From Phylloscopus collybita (lineage: Eukaryota; Chordata; Aves; Passeriformes; Phylloscopidae), in NCBI GenBank assembly GCA_027886175.1, contig JAJNNQ010000002.1, positions 10,970,001 to 11,034,000 on the forward strand: 64,000 nt of DNA, written 5' to 3'. The position numbers and the translations under genes were made by a program. This document shows, one piece after another, positions 38,067 through 51,325 of the stretch; positions within the stretch are counted from its first letter, which is position 1; each line of letters starts with the position of its first letter. Under the pieces are notes generated by a model. It was not told the DNA's origin. It worked only from the letters and a program-made list of their open reading frames with translations, and did not search any database.

Positions 38067-38363
38067 TAGACTGCTTAGGTGGTAGGCAGGATGTACCATG
38101 AATAACAATGTATCCTGTGGATATTTACTACCAAATCATGTTTAACTGAAAGGAAAGTGGGAGTCACCACAGCAAGCAATTCCCATCCGATTTCTTAACA
38201 TGTCAATCAGGAGCACAGAAAGGCCATTTATGGGAGTCTCAGCGAGACAATGGCTTTCCCAGTGCCAAGTGGTGACATCACACCTCACAAAGGAGAAGGA
38301 AGAGGGCTGTAAGTGCAGGGTGCCTTGCCAAGAGCTTTGTTTTGTTTCCACAGAAGAAGAAAA

Positions 38364-38369
<6 letters not shown>

Positions 38370-38396
<27 letters not shown>
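38370..38396. repeat. A27 homopolymer
   Basis: An A27 run is preceded by an AGAAGAAGA8GT purine-rich lead and followed by GGAAACAAATAAAA. The upstream 150 bp (about 38200-38350) is GC-richer but matches no gene I can recognise, so I do not call it a processed pseudogene tail. Confidence 0.95.
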
Positions 38397-38399
<3 letters not shown>

Positions 38400-41300
38400 A
38401 ACAAATAAAAAAGAAAGTAGCAATTTTTCTCAAGAATATAACATCACAGACAGAAAAACCACAAACTTTCAAAGAAGTCAGCTGTGACTCACAGAATGTA
38501 CTTTGCAGCTCTTATGGTGATTTCAATAGCACTTGTGAAAAATCAAAACTAATTTTGCATTTACCGTATCCAAGCAAAATGAAAGCAAACACAAACACAG
38601 GCGCACTCAGCCACGCACCAACACGCCCTCAGAGATGAACCCAAGAAATGCCCTTTGTGAGCTGTGGTGCTGAGTGTTTCCCAACTGTAATGCCAACTCC
38701 AGCTGTATTTTGTAAACTAAACTCTGAAACATTATTCCACTTGAAGTAATGAGGAAATACATGGATAGTTTGGCATTTTTGTCTTCTAAGGAAGCCAGAA
38801 TTGTTAGTTTAGTGTACAAGGCTCAAGATCTGGAAGAAATTATGTATTTAAGCACCTATATCCTTAGCAAGTTTGGGTCTTACTCGTTTTTAGTGTCAGG
38901 AATCTCAAACAACTGATTGTTTTTTTCTTTCTGCTTCTTACAAATATTGTAAATATATTCCACCAACGGAACAGAAAAGAATGAACTGCAAACTTTCAAG
39001 TCTTATGATTCATAGAAATAAGAGAAAAAAGGGTTATTTTTGAATTTACTGGAGCCAGCACTTCTTTTCTGTTCTGTGACATATCATGTGACTTATCTAA
39101 TATCATAATACATTAGAGAACACCACAGCAATGATTTCCTACGCCATACATGTGACATTTTAATTCCTAACAGTGTGGACTGTTGCAATACACAGCATAC
39201 TTTGCTGATATCTAAGAGTTTTGGTAAAGAAGAAACACATAAATTTTTTCCTAAAATATACATTTGGTACCATGTGATTTTAAGCTTCATTCCATTTAAG
39301 ACTTGTACAGTTCTGGCAAAACAGATGTAGCAAGGCCCTCTTTCCCCCAAAACATTAAAGCATAATACAGATCTTCACCATGATTCTATTTCCAGCAAAA
39401 GCAAAGATGAAATTAAACAGACAGAGAAGTGTATAGAATGTTTCCCAAGTGATATTTTTATGACTTAAAGAAAAACAAAAAACAAAACAGAAAGCAAAGA
39501 AAAGCAACAAAAACAACCAAAACAACCAGCCCCAAAACCCTAAACAAACACCAAAACCACTCCAGGTTTTATATACATACTTATTATTTCGATTGTGCTG
39601 TTCATTTCACAGTTAAGGTCAAGAAACACTGTGAGATGGAGAACTGAGCCTTTTAAAGGCTTTTGTGAAAGCCAACTTTTGTTCAAATCTTCCTCTGGTT
39701 AAGGAAAGTTGATACTGAGGGAGTGATCCAAAATTGCACTTAATGAGCAAAAGTGCAACTCTGGTGGAACTTGTATATCTTCATTTGTGAGAGAGACATC
39801 CAAAATCATCCTTCCAAATCCACTTTAGGGCCTGAGAGACTATCAGTGTTCACACATCCACAGGTGCCTCTATTTCTGCTACTACTTTCCCACACAATTC
39901 CTAATGAGTTTATAGGGCAAGATAGAACGATATTCCTGAATCATTGATTTGGTGGATGTGCTTAATACATGCCTAAAATGCAGAGTCCTCCAAGTCTGAG
40001 TCAGGGAACCTGAGAAGAAGAGTTACTTAAATGGACTTTGGTCTGAAAGTTAAAGCACACAACAACATCTTCAATATTTGAATTTCTAATGACTCAGCAA
40101 AAAAATAGCTTTAAACAAAAACCTTGTCAAGAAATTTAAAATCAAACTCAGAACTGTATTGAGAAATGTTAAATTACAGAGCAGCACCACTGAATCTGGA
40201 ATTGAAACCTGTTTGTATTTTATTAAGTCTCAACCTGCGAGCCAAAAGTCTTAGAAATTGATGGTACAACTTCTGGAGGCTTTCAGATTTATGAAAAGGT
40301 AAAATAAGCAATGTAAAATGAGGGGTAGGAGTAAGCCATACAGGGGAAATAATAAGATTCATTTCTCCAGTGGAGAGCAGTATATTTCAAACCACACTGG
40401 AATCCTAAGATGCCTCCAGTCACATGGGAATATCACTTCAGTCACACACAATGAACAGAAGGGTGACAGCCTTCTCCACATCTCCAAAAAATGGGATAAA
40501 ATAAACAAAACTTCGGCATTTGAGTTATTTTGTTGTGCCTCAGGTTTTTCCCCCCAAGAAGATCTGAGACAGCAACTACAACAGTTTGGGATGGCTGAGC
40601 ATCAGAGCATGATACAACAGAACCAGTGGATTTGTCATTGTTTGATAACAGTACTCTTAAAAGAAGACAGGCCTATAAAACAACAGCGGTAACCTTAATA
40701 ATATGCATACAGAGCAGATAAATTAGTGAGAAACATTTATGTGTTTATGTGTACAAAATATTTTCTCCCTTTTTTAGAGTTTCTCGCTATTATTGTTATT
40801 ATCTGACCAGAAAAGATACAGGCAGCTGTACCTTTAACAGATTCTGGGGAAAAGCATTTGATAGTGGTTGTTATGACATGAGGAGAACCATGTTATGCAA
40901 AGCAGAGTAGCTAAAATTTTAACATTAAATATTATGAACTCTTGTCAGCTCCCTTGGCTATGAATGATTTCTGAATAACAGAATGTGGGTGATATAATTT
41001 CAGATTTGAACTTGCTGTGATATCCCAAGCTCACATGTACCTTCCTCCACCATCTCTGTTCATGAAGAAACCAACATTTTTAGAAACAAGGCTCATGGGT
41101 GACTGGAAGATTTAAATCAAAATTTGAGTATACATTTCAGAATCTGTGTATATATAAAACAACTCTCACTTGAGAACTTTGTAAAATGTGAACATCAAGG
41201 TAAGCAGCACTGCACACTGTCAAGGTAAACTACATTTGCATCCTGTACATCCCAATATCCGCCTACCATGGAATATTTATAATATTTTCCATTTGGATTT

Positions 41301-42180
41301 AAATTTCTCTAGGGGTAGTGTTTTCACTCCTATTTTTTACTCTATGATTTACCTTTAAATAGTAATACTATTTCTATATGAAACCTCTGTGGAAATGATG
41401 AAATTGAAATTGCCTCACATGAATGTTACTTATATTGGATATTGATTCCATCGTTGTCCTTCAATGTAAAGGATATAAAGGCTCACCTTTGAATTCAGTG
41501 AACACAGCCAAACCTCCCTGAAATTTTCTGTGGAGCATCAGATCCCAAATGTTTCTTAGCACTAGTTTTGCCATTCGTTGTACTACTTCCACTTATAATA
41601 AGATTAATTGAAATTAATTCTTCTTTTTATTTTGTTTTAATAATGAATGTTAAAAATCTTAATACATCTTCTGTTGAGAAAGGAAAAACATGATGTTTGA
41701 AATTTAGACATAGTTTGTTTGGAAACTTTGTAGGAGGGCAGTAGAAGAAGAGACAGCTGAATTACCATGAAGTCATGTAATTTGAGCTGTTCCTGGACAT
41801 TTGTTAGAAAGCTGCAAACAGGATGCAGTATTCTGTAAACTTAGAAGCTGTATTTTAAAAACTCCTGTTACATAGCTCAGTGATTTAATATATTTAAATT
41901 AAGGTAGTAAATTTAAGCAGACACAGAAAGGTAGAACAAGGAATATTAAAAATTTACATCATCTTGGAGTATTTATCCACACATAGTGTGTTTTCAGTAA
42001 CTTTAAATAACTACTTTGGCAGTTACACTTTCCCTGCTGAGTATGAGGTATTTGAAACTCATTTACTGAAAGTTGTGTTTTGTGGATTTCCATAGATAAC
42101 AGGCATAATTCTAAGTTACTAAAAATACCACCAACTGGCTGTCATGCGAGTTTCTGAAAAGCTGCAATAAAAGTCTCTTA
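38397..42180. other. Non-coding stretch, no gene seen
   Basis: This is AT-rich with an A/C-rich simple patch at 39470-39560. An ATG-started frame of 124 codons (40318-40692) is the longest ATG frame outside repeats. Its product is polar and Gln-rich near the end, with no recognisable motif, so I leave it unannotated as a gene. Confidence 0.5.
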
Positions 42181-42280
42181 TCTATTTTCATATGAACCCT
42201 GGGCTGCACATTATTTTCCTCTCTGTGACCTCACTAATTCTCCCTGTCCGGAATTTAATAGGCAGTGACTCCAAACATCC

Positions 42281-42311
42281 CTGGGGGTTCCAAGTTTGCA
42301 CAGGAAGAAAC
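42281..42311 (+). repeat. Possible old interspersed repeat, copy B
   Basis: CTGGGGGTTCCA at 42281-42292 is followed 19 bases on by AAGAAAC, in step with copy A at 36858. The surrounding 42190-42450 is GC-richer than its flanks. Confidence 0.3.
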
Positions 42312-45046
42312 TTGCTGACACTGCTGCTCGATGGCTGCTGTGCTCTCCTCTTGATGGGTGCTACACTGCAGCACTCTCTCAGATGTTGCCCCTTTCAGTA
42401 CAAACAGAAAATGTGCTGCACACTGATGGAGATGGTCAGCAACTAAACGTATCAGGTGGGTGGACAAATACGTAGGTAACTTAAGAACAATATGCACTGG
42501 GCTGAAAATGCAGCATTTTAAATCTATTCATTATTTTAGAATGCGTATTTATTTTAACACACAGGCTTCACCACATGGTGGATAGACCATCATCATTCAT
42601 GTTTCAATAGCAAAGAAATGACAAAGAAATAAGCTTAGGAAAAAAAATTACCAAAGTCAGCCAGAAAACCAAAGGTAAGTCTGGAAATAACATTCACATT
42701 TTCAGTCTTCTCCTCAGCAGATTATTGACCAAACCAGTAAGTTTAAATGGTAAATTCCATGTGAAATCTGAACCCCAGCTACATTTTCCTAAACATTGCC
42801 AATGTCGGAGGCAACAATTTTGTTTTTTTTCCAATGAGATCTCGTATCTCTTATTCCAGTCCCTGTGACACTCTGCTGAACATTGAGGTGCATGGGAACA
42901 ACACTGTAATTCCCACTTAGATGGTGACATGTGGCTACAGAAAGATCTGATGCATGGTATCAGTCACCCTCAACCAAAATAAAGATGAAACGGATAGGCA
43001 GATGCTAAACCAGACTGCTCTTTCTGCTTCTAGAGCAGTCCTTTTCCTGCCATGATTCCTCACAGAAATGAGCAAAGTCAAGGTTAATTTGGACCTCCAA
43101 AAACATCATATTAAACATGTAACACCGCACAACCACGTAGTGACTCCTGGCCTATAATCCTTCCTTAAATGATCTCTCCCAGACAGTTCAAGGAGACAAA
43201 GGCCCATAGAATACTATTCTGGTTAAATCAAATTGTAGTGCTAGTCCATTGCTAGCACTGAAGAAAAAAGTTATCGTTTCAACAAGCCTGAGCTCAATAT
43301 CTTTCCTGAAGGGTAAATATATATTAATACATGCCTCTCAAAGAATGAAGTGAGTAAATTAACCCCAAGCATTGATGAGATCTGCTACAGGTAGCAAACC
43401 AAGTTCCTCACAAGCTCTTTGAGAAGCCTTTTCTCATTTCCTGTCATTTTAAAAGAAATAAAAGTCTATGCTCTGTATTGCTTTTTCTTTAGGTAAACAC
43501 ATTTTTATTCTGCCATAAAGAAATCTCCTCCTGCCATTTTTCCCTGCTGTGAACAGCAGCCTATCAAAAAAATAAAACCTTAAAGGTCACACTGGAAGCA
43601 AGACATATATTACAGTTTCATAAAAAAAGTCTCAAAGACCTAAGAAATGCTTCATTCAGATTCATAAAAGCTACAACACAAAGAAAAGGAATTGCAATTT
43701 GTTGATATTAAATCTGTCTTCAACCTTCAAAATAATTATTTTAAATAAAGGGTTTCTCTTGCAATGTTAACTACACATTATGCCTAGATTAAACCAAATG
43801 AGTCTTGCTAATTCAGTGAGACTGCTTGCACTTTCAAAGGTAGAGGAAGATTTTATAAGTCACTTCTAAGAAAGGAAAGAAAACAATTCCACTTGTTAAA
43901 ATACACAAAGTTTATATTTCCCTGAGCTTTATCAGTAGGTATGGTCTCTGTGGCACAGTAATTTTTTTAGCAATTTATTTTCTGTAAGTCACTACACAGT
44001 CACTACACAATTCATCTACAGGTGAATTTACATGTTTTTCACTTAGAAGTAGTTGTGATTTGTGTAGCTTAATAAATTAGCAGTGAAGAAATCAGCTCAG
44101 AAATGTGTCAGCCTACAGCCCAGAGTACAGAATGTCTTCACATCTGAGCCCATTTTGCCCAGAAGGTAAGCATGGCACTGTTTTTTGTTTTCTTTCATTG
44201 CTGAAGAACCCAAGCCACAGTGAATTTCAGGCTTCTAACCTGGTTGGGACTGGAGGGATTTTCTCCCTCAGAAAGAGATGAGAAGTCCTAAAGAATAGGA
44301 ATAATAGTGCAGTTGAAGCACTAGCAAGTATTTTTGCCCACGACGTTAAAGAACAGGATCTGGTGAAAAATGGATCACCCTCACATTCATCCCATTTCTC
44401 TTATCTGGGATGCCTTTCTTATCGTGGTATGAAGGGGTTTCCATGGAGTTGGTGTTCATGGCGCAAATTAAACACAATGAACTTTTCAAATCCTGTTCTA
44501 CCTCAAGTGTCCACACAGGTGTCATTACTACACTCACTGATGCTGGCAACAAGAGGGAGGAGGATTCAGCCCTGAAGAGATCAGCAAAAATGAACATAGC
44601 ACAGGAGTTCTGTGCAAGAGAGATTGAAGTACTGAGTATCAGAGCACTTATTTAGCTTTTCTTGACTTCAGTACTCAGCTGCAGGTTTTAGTTTTATCTT
44701 CCACTGTAAGTTCATTTCAAGTACATAAAAAAATGTACTATTAGAAAAGGATCATAAATGTAAAAGAAAGGGGAAGCAACCATTATATGTATAATATCAT
44801 TACCATACACAGATAAAATTATATATAAAATATATGTACTTACATATATAAATAAAATAAGAAACCCTTCTTTTATCAATGGTGTTGTAAATATTTAACA
44901 AAAGTATATGGAATTCCATAGATTACTGGTTAGCAAACCTGACTTAAAACAGGACTTGTTATGTTTCTAGGGATGCTGCAGGCTGTAGAATTCCATATCC
45001 CTACTCTGGTTTCAAAAAGCTTAGACAAATGGTGACATGCACATGG

Positions 45047-45080
45047 CCAAAACCTGAAACCAAAACCTGAAACCAAAACC
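45047..45080. repeat. 13-bp tandem repeat, 2.6 copies
   Basis: CCAAAACCTGAAA occurs exactly at 45047-45059 and 45060-45072, with a partial third copy CCAAAACC at 45073-45080. Confidence 0.95.
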
Positions 45081-45180
45081 CTTCACCATGGGATGAGATA
45101 AAAAAATCTCATGTCTTTTTATATCTTACTATTTATCTTCATGTCAGGAATATTTGATTCAGTTCCTTGGAAAAAAAAAT

Positions 45181-45199
45181 GCTGAAAAATTTTTTCAGC
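45181..45199. repeat. Short near-perfect palindrome
   Basis: GCTGAAAAA and TTTTTCAGC, each nine bases, flank a single central T. Confidence 0.85.
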
Positions 45200-47589
45200 G
45201 ATTCCAATTTGTCCCTGGTGAGTCTCAGCCTGGCAGTTTTAAATGACTTGGATTAGTGAACTGGTGTCTATGGGTGTCTTTCCACCAGCTTTTAAATTCA
45301 GATCTGGAGTGGACTTGTGGAAGTAAATCTCCCTCTTCTGCTCCAGTCTCACTTTGGTACACTTAGATACATCTGAAGGCATTTATTTTATAGAACTACG
45401 TCAGCTGGACAGAAAAGGTAACAGTTCCAAGCTGAAGAGTGAGGAAGGGGAATGGGAGAGGGAAATTCAACTAGCAACATGATGCCTTCAAAGTAATAGA
45501 GCTTCCTAATTGAGCTATAAAAAATTTCTCTTCAATGTCCAACAGCACATGCTACAAGACTGGGAGTATATGAATAATATATCCTTTCAAGAAAAATAAC
45601 TATTTAGGGTTCTTGGAAATAAACTTTTTCAACACTCTTCATGGGGACAGGCAGAGGGACGATTTGCCTCCATTCTCTATTCCTGACAATATTCTGTGCA
45701 CAGCTTCTCCCCCACTACCCAGGGATTAAAGCCAGAGAAAACAGAATGAAATGCAGAAAGATAAGAAAAAGACAGTGGCTTTGATACTTCCTGAGTGTTC
45801 TTCTTCTTCATGTGTTTGGGAAAATCGAGTGCCACAAAAAATAGATGATGAATTAAAAACCCCAACAGTAAAAAAAATTAGATGAAAGACTTCTTGATCT
45901 TCTTCACTCAAACTTCTGCCTGAAAAATAATGTTTCATCTCTTCTTACTTAAAAAAAAAAAAAGACAGAGTAAGCAAAACACTGTCCCTGAAGCAAAACT
46001 CTCCTTTACAGTATGTTTTATAATGTTTCATCAAGTGTGGTCTCAGAGAATGGACATTGTATCCAGAGCTAAGCAATTTCTTGCCTTCCTTGTCTGTTCC
46101 TAATTTATTTAGCATGGAACTGTTGATGGCCGTGTCTAAACCTTATCTACTTGTCACATCACCAACAATTGATATAGTGGCACATTAAAGCAACAATGCC
46201 ATCACCCAAAGAAAAATTAAAGAAATAAAATTAAAGAAAAAATAAAGATATAAAGGCAGGGCTTTTCCCTCTTGGAAGAGAAAGAAGGACCATTGGAAGC
46301 TTAGCCAGAATCTAGACTCATGCTACTTATTCATAAAAAGAAACTGAATATTGTGGTGGAAGGAGAACTCCACAATATCTGCATTTTAAGTCTCTTCTCT
46401 ACGCAGCTAAGATTAATATGTAAAGAAAACAAACCCTTCAGATAAAGGATCTCTGCCAGCTGGCAGTGACATAACAAACTTGAGACTTTCAGAAGTCTTT
46501 CAAAAGTTATTAAAAACAACAAGAAAAGGAAACTGCTCATTTTAGATTCTCCTATTTGCTAAGGTGGCGTTCAGGGGCTGAGCTGGGTGTGAATTGCTAC
46601 AGTTGAGGTCATTCTATTTTGAGGGCAGCCTTTTTCTGAAGACAAAGTAGTTCCTGAAAGTGTAAACTGTTTTTTCTCACCTTGGTGGGATATTAGCTAG
46701 GAGCTCCTATCGTGATCGGTCCAGAGACAACACTGTCAGCTGTATTTTTCTCATCTCAGAAAAATAAAGGGCTTTTGGTTTCCTATGAAAAAGCATAGTG
46801 GTGGAAGAGGGACTACCACATTAAAAAATCTTCTTAACTTGGATAGTGCCTCATGTTTACAGTGCCATCAAGAGACAAGTTTCTGAAGGCCAGGGTTTGG
46901 GAAAGCACTCTTTTGTTTGGTTGGGTTTTGGAATCCTTTATTTTCCCGACCAATTTAACCTTGAGGCACCGTTTAAAGGATAGCCAACATTTGTCTCTTT
47001 CCTAAGCCAAATGAATATTCACAACTGGAAACAAAAGAACACAGAGGATTAACTGAGAAACAGCCTTTTAAATGATGAATGATGAAGAAATAAGGAAGGA
47101 TAAGAATAGCTATGAATGAGCTGCTCAGCTTCACAATGTAATTGAGAAGTGTTTAAACTAGTCAGAGATCTACTGTCACAGTTCTTAAAAGGTGAGGTTA
47201 TAAAAGATGGAACAGAAAACTATAGAGGTACCTTCGGGCTGTTTGAGGAGAGTAACAACCAAAACGGGTATTCTTGGGGTCTGGGAACAAACACAGTGTA
47301 TTACCTTTCCCATAAAATGTCAAACTCACTGGAGGCCAAGAAGTGCATCAATTTATTCATGGTGTAAAGTCAGAGTAGTCTATGGAGTAATATTAAAAAT
47401 TAATATAACCCATTTCAAGGCTATGGGTTTGATTTGTAGGTGGGCAGTACAGTGTAACATATGTTTAATCTGATTGAAAATGTAAATGGTTCAAAGAATG
47501 ACAGTCACAACAACACCGGGGCAGCAGTTGGCACTTACATGGTTTTGCTCTAGAATCATAAAACCAAATAATCATGGCTCAGTTATAAA

Positions 47590-47672
47590 ATTCTGCATGA
47601 TCTGAAACAAGTCATTCATTTTGTTTCACTGTTTGTTTCTCCATCTGTGCAAACGAAATCATGAGACACAAA
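47590..47672 (+). mobile_element. MIR-like CORE-SINE fragment
   Basis: The order TGATCTGAAACAAGTCATTCA, then TTTCACTGTTTGTTTC, then TCCATCTGTGCAAACG follows the MIR core: TGACCTTGGGCAAGTCACTT, then CTCAGTTTCC, then CCATCTGTAAAATG. It has the same orientation and spacing but is strongly diverged. Confidence 0.6.
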
Positions 47673-49645
47673 GAGGGTGGTGAGACTGGACTCCTTCAGT
47701 TTGAAACTGTAAAATGAAAACTCTTGAGAAAAACGATTTATTCCATTAAGCTTGCAATTATTTAAGTAATATTTATATTCAAGTATATAGGGTATTTTTT
47801 ATCTAGATGTTATGATGCTGCAAGTCGATCTGCTCTGAGGTCTATGTAGACAAGCACGGAGTATGCCCATGGTGTTCTTTTACACTTCAGCAGTTACTTG
47901 GGTACCCACCTGCAGAAGTGTGTTCACCTCACCCCTCCTATCAGTGGGAACTGCTGCATCACAGGGTTGTTTGCCTTTCTCCTTACAAAAGTATATCATG
48001 GCTGACTGCCCTTTAACAGCATTATTGTCACCCTGCTTTGAAGCTCCCAGTAGGATTCTTGAACCTATTGTTTCAGCCTTTATAAAGAGAAGGAAGAGAG
48101 GGAAGATGAGAGCCGTGGGGGCTGTATTTGCAGTGTGTCATGGAGCAAGCTGCAGATATTCCTTAACTGCTACTGGCTAATGCTGCCCTAACACTGGAAT
48201 ATAAATGTGTTAACTTGGAACGGGGTCTTGTGCTTGTAAAATACCTTTTCTGGAGTTGTCTCAGGCCTTGTGACAGGCTGTGGGCTGCAGCACTGCAACA
48301 AGAAGAGTGACCTGCTGAGTGCAAGGTCTCCACCACCGAGTGCTGCAGCCACCCAGGCGCAGCACAACCCGAGATGGCATTTCTCCATTCGGCACTTTGG
48401 GTGGCGTCTTCAAAATGCAGCTGGGAAGGGGCATGGCAGTGTCACACACAGGTGCCACAACAGTGTCACACAGAGTGAGCCTAGCAGTCTGAACAAGCCT
48501 GAAAAACCCAACAAAAGGCTACTGATTTGTGCAAAGTTTTGGAAATGCTGAAGCACAGCCTTCAGACCAAGGCAGTATTTTCAGTTGCCTGGTACAATTC
48601 AAGTCCCAGGCCAACACCCCTCCTCTGCCTTCCCTGCAGTGACACCTCAGATCCTGGCTGAGCTGTTACACAGACACAGGAGAGAAGCTGCAGGTGTCAC
48701 ATTTTGCTCTATTTGCTGAAAAACTCCAATGGTTGCAGTGCTATCAGTCATCCAAAACTCAGCACAGACTGATATCCCCTTAATGCTCCTTGATTACACT
48801 GTGTGCCCCCACATGAGACGTAATAGCCAGCATGTGACTGCTCTGGTTTTCCATTCTTCCAGATCTCTCTGTGAAATTAAGAATATGTAGGAAATTGCAG
48901 CTTCCCTGCCTTCTCTAGAAGATATTTTCATTATTCTTTAAAGGATAAAGACAGTAGAAATCTGCAAAACCCAACAGTTTTATAAAATTCTGATTTTATT
49001 ACAATTGTTGTATTTCACTCACTTAAGTTTGATCCAGCTAAAGTTATCATTAATCTTTTACTTTCAAAGATTTTTAAACCCTAAAGGTTTCTGGCAGAAT
49101 AAGGAAAGAGTTCAAGTCCAGTATAAATAGAAGTTTTATTTTAGTGACTTTCAGGAATCATATCTGTAGTATAGAATGAATAAAAGTTAGAAATTATCCA
49201 GATAAAAGATACAAAAACAGAGTCATATTTTTTCTGGGGAATAAAGTTGTTAGGATTTGAAAATTTGATTATTTATCTACCTTCTCAAACTCACCATCAC
49301 TGAATTTGATTTTCCTGTATTGTTTGAGAAGTCTCTTTCCTGTGGATGATTCATTTGCTAGATTATATAAGATTTTATTTTACAGTTCTCATAGAACAAA
49401 AAAAAATTGAATGCATGGCTAGGGAACAGATTGACCTTTCATATTTCCAGATTCTTCACAGATGTTTTCTTTAATGCTGTTTCATTTGCCAACATTGTTT
49501 CCTAATTTCCTTTGGTTTTGTTTTCCTTTTTTTTTTTACCATTATTATTATGATTATTATTATTTTATTTTGTTATTTTATTTACTAGCTCCTTGCACCT
49601 GGAAATCTGAAAACACTATAATATGGAGTGACATACTCACAGCCC
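47673..49645. other. Non-coding stretch, no gene seen
   Basis: A GC-richer patch lies at about 48250-48700. A good pyrimidine-rich acceptor at 48616-48639 (CCCCTCCTCTGCC...TGCAG) precedes an open stretch, but the nearest possible donor (GCTGCAG|GTGTCA, 48693) is poor. The flanks are AT-rich, with a T-rich simple patch (TTATTA and TTTTA units) at 49529-49586. Confidence 0.5.
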
Positions 49646-49649
49646 AAAT

Positions 49650-49706
49650 CTGTGAACAGGAAAAAAGCACAAGGTGATAAAGTCACTTGCCAAACATTGC
49701 AGGGTT
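49650..49706 (-). mobile_element. Probable MIR-like CORE-SINE fragment
   Basis: On the plus strand GCACAAGGTGATAAAGTCACTTGCC in two overlapping words, then AAACATTGCAGG, resembles the reverse MIR core (GAGGTTAAGTGACTTGCCCAAGGTCACACAG). It is short and diverged, and weaker than the two other copies. Confidence 0.42.
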
Positions 49707-51320
49707 GTCCAATCCTAGGAGCACAATCTAGCACGTTATCTCTTGTAACACACTGGAAAAAATTTCACTTCTCTGCTGGTAGCTGAACCCTTCACCCACC
49801 TTACACCTAAACAATTTCTGGAACATGGAACTGGGGTCTTGAGGTGTTAATACAGTCCTAAATTATAATAATCACAGTGATTACAGTTGATAATGAAAAG
49901 GAGCTTCTTGAAGCAACTTTTTGATATTTTTGACTGCATTCATTTTTGCATATACTGGTGTTCTGTAGTTCTCCTAAGAAGAATGGATCAGTCTCTTTGC
50001 ACACAGGAAAATCCTCCCTTGCTGCAAACTTCCCATGGCGACACCTGAAGTGTGCTCTGTGCTGCAGAGAGGCTCCAGTCTCTGCGAGCATTGCTTCCCA
50101 CAGGAGGAAAAAAAAAAGTCTGGCTTGAAGTAGAGATAGGAGGTGGATAGGATGGGAGTCTTTTTCCAGGAGCGAGATGCACTTCTGTATCCTACAGTTG
50201 AAACTACTGAGTAAAGCCCCCATAGCTGACCAGCCTACCACTGAAAAAGGGAAATTAATTTCCCTATCTTCTAGTAAGTGGGATCTCAAGGGTGTTAGAA
50301 ACAGCAGCTGTGGATATTATGTTACTTGAGGAAATAGAAATTACTTAAAATACTTAAAATAGAAATATTGTTAATTTTAGCAACATTTTCAAATATTTTA
50401 AATCATGTGTAGAATATCCATAGAAAATATTTTTAAATTAATAATTTCAATATTAATTCTAAGTGACATAATCAGTCAAAAAATCAAAGAGTATTATATG
50501 CCATTAAGGTCTAATAAAAAAACCCTTAAATGTCAATTATGAGCATTTTACACAGACAGCCAGACTGACTACATGAAGCTGGCAAAAGAAAAAAATCCAA
50601 AAAACTAACTAACAACCCAAAATTTTCCCACCACCTCCTCCAAAATTCCAGCATACAGATTTTGTATCTACATTAACTTTTCTTGGATAGATGTCTGTGA
50701 ACACACTGATGGAAATTGCAGCTAGTTTTGATGAGCTACAGAACAGATGCATAGAAGGAAGGAGGGAGGGTGAGAGATTGCGCAGAACTTCATAAATAAA
50801 TGTTTTATGCTTATTCATTAATGTTGTGCAAAGAAATATGATAAATAACAATTACAGAACTATCAGTGTCTGTAAATAAAACTGTGAAAAGGAAAAGAGG
50901 AGAAATTTGTTTCCAGCCATCTTTATGCTTAATGAATGTCTCATCTCTCCAATTAACACTTCCAGTCTTCTGTTCTGAAAAAAACAGCTGGATGAAATGA
51001 CTCTGCCTTAAGCATGGATTGGAGGACGTGCCTTCTAACATGCATTTTCCTTGGTCTAAGTGTCACAATTCCCTGTGAATGACGCCACAGATCTGATTGA
51101 CATGACAGTATCTTAAAACTAAACAGAAGCAAATTGCTGCCCAAAGGCATCAGCAGTCAAAACATTGCTGGTAATTACTCTTGAAGTTAGAAATTCCTCC
51201 AGGGATACCTTTCCTATCAAACAATTAAAATCACATGTTATCAGGCAGAAGTTTGGTTTCTGTGATTTTGTTTGGATTGAAAGACATGGAAATTTCTGCA
51301 ATATTTCTCAATTTTGAGAT
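49707..51320. other. Non-coding stretch, no gene seen
   Basis: A 143-codon minus-strand frame at 49858-50289 has no recognisable domain and overlaps another open frame on the plus strand, so I treat it as chance. The rest is AT-rich and featureless. Confidence 0.5.
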
Positions 51321-51325
51321 GTTCC

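Larger units (their letters stand above)
42320..47580. other. Non-coding stretch, no gene seen
   Basis: AT-rich. Small repeats are an exact 11-bp tandem duplication GTCACTACACA (43988-43998 and 43999-44009), a 13-bp tandem (45047-45080), an AT-rich inverted repeat at 44830-44849 (9-bp arms around CT), and the palindrome at 45181-45199. Good donor matches AAG|GTAAGT near 42674 and GAAG|GTAAGC near 44165 lack convincing acceptors. No gene is recognisable. Confidence 0.5.

Noticed and set aside
38200..38396. Processed pseudogene with an A27 tail
   Set aside because: The upstream sequence matches no transcript I recognise, and no flanking direct repeats are visible.
42660..42682. Exon ending at the AAG|GTAAGT donor near 42674
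   Set aside because: The donor is good, but the only nearby AG upstream lacks a pyrimidine tract.
49858..50289. 143-codon minus-strand frame as a gene
   Set aside because: No recognisable domain, no supporting splice sites, and open frames on the opposite strand overlap it.
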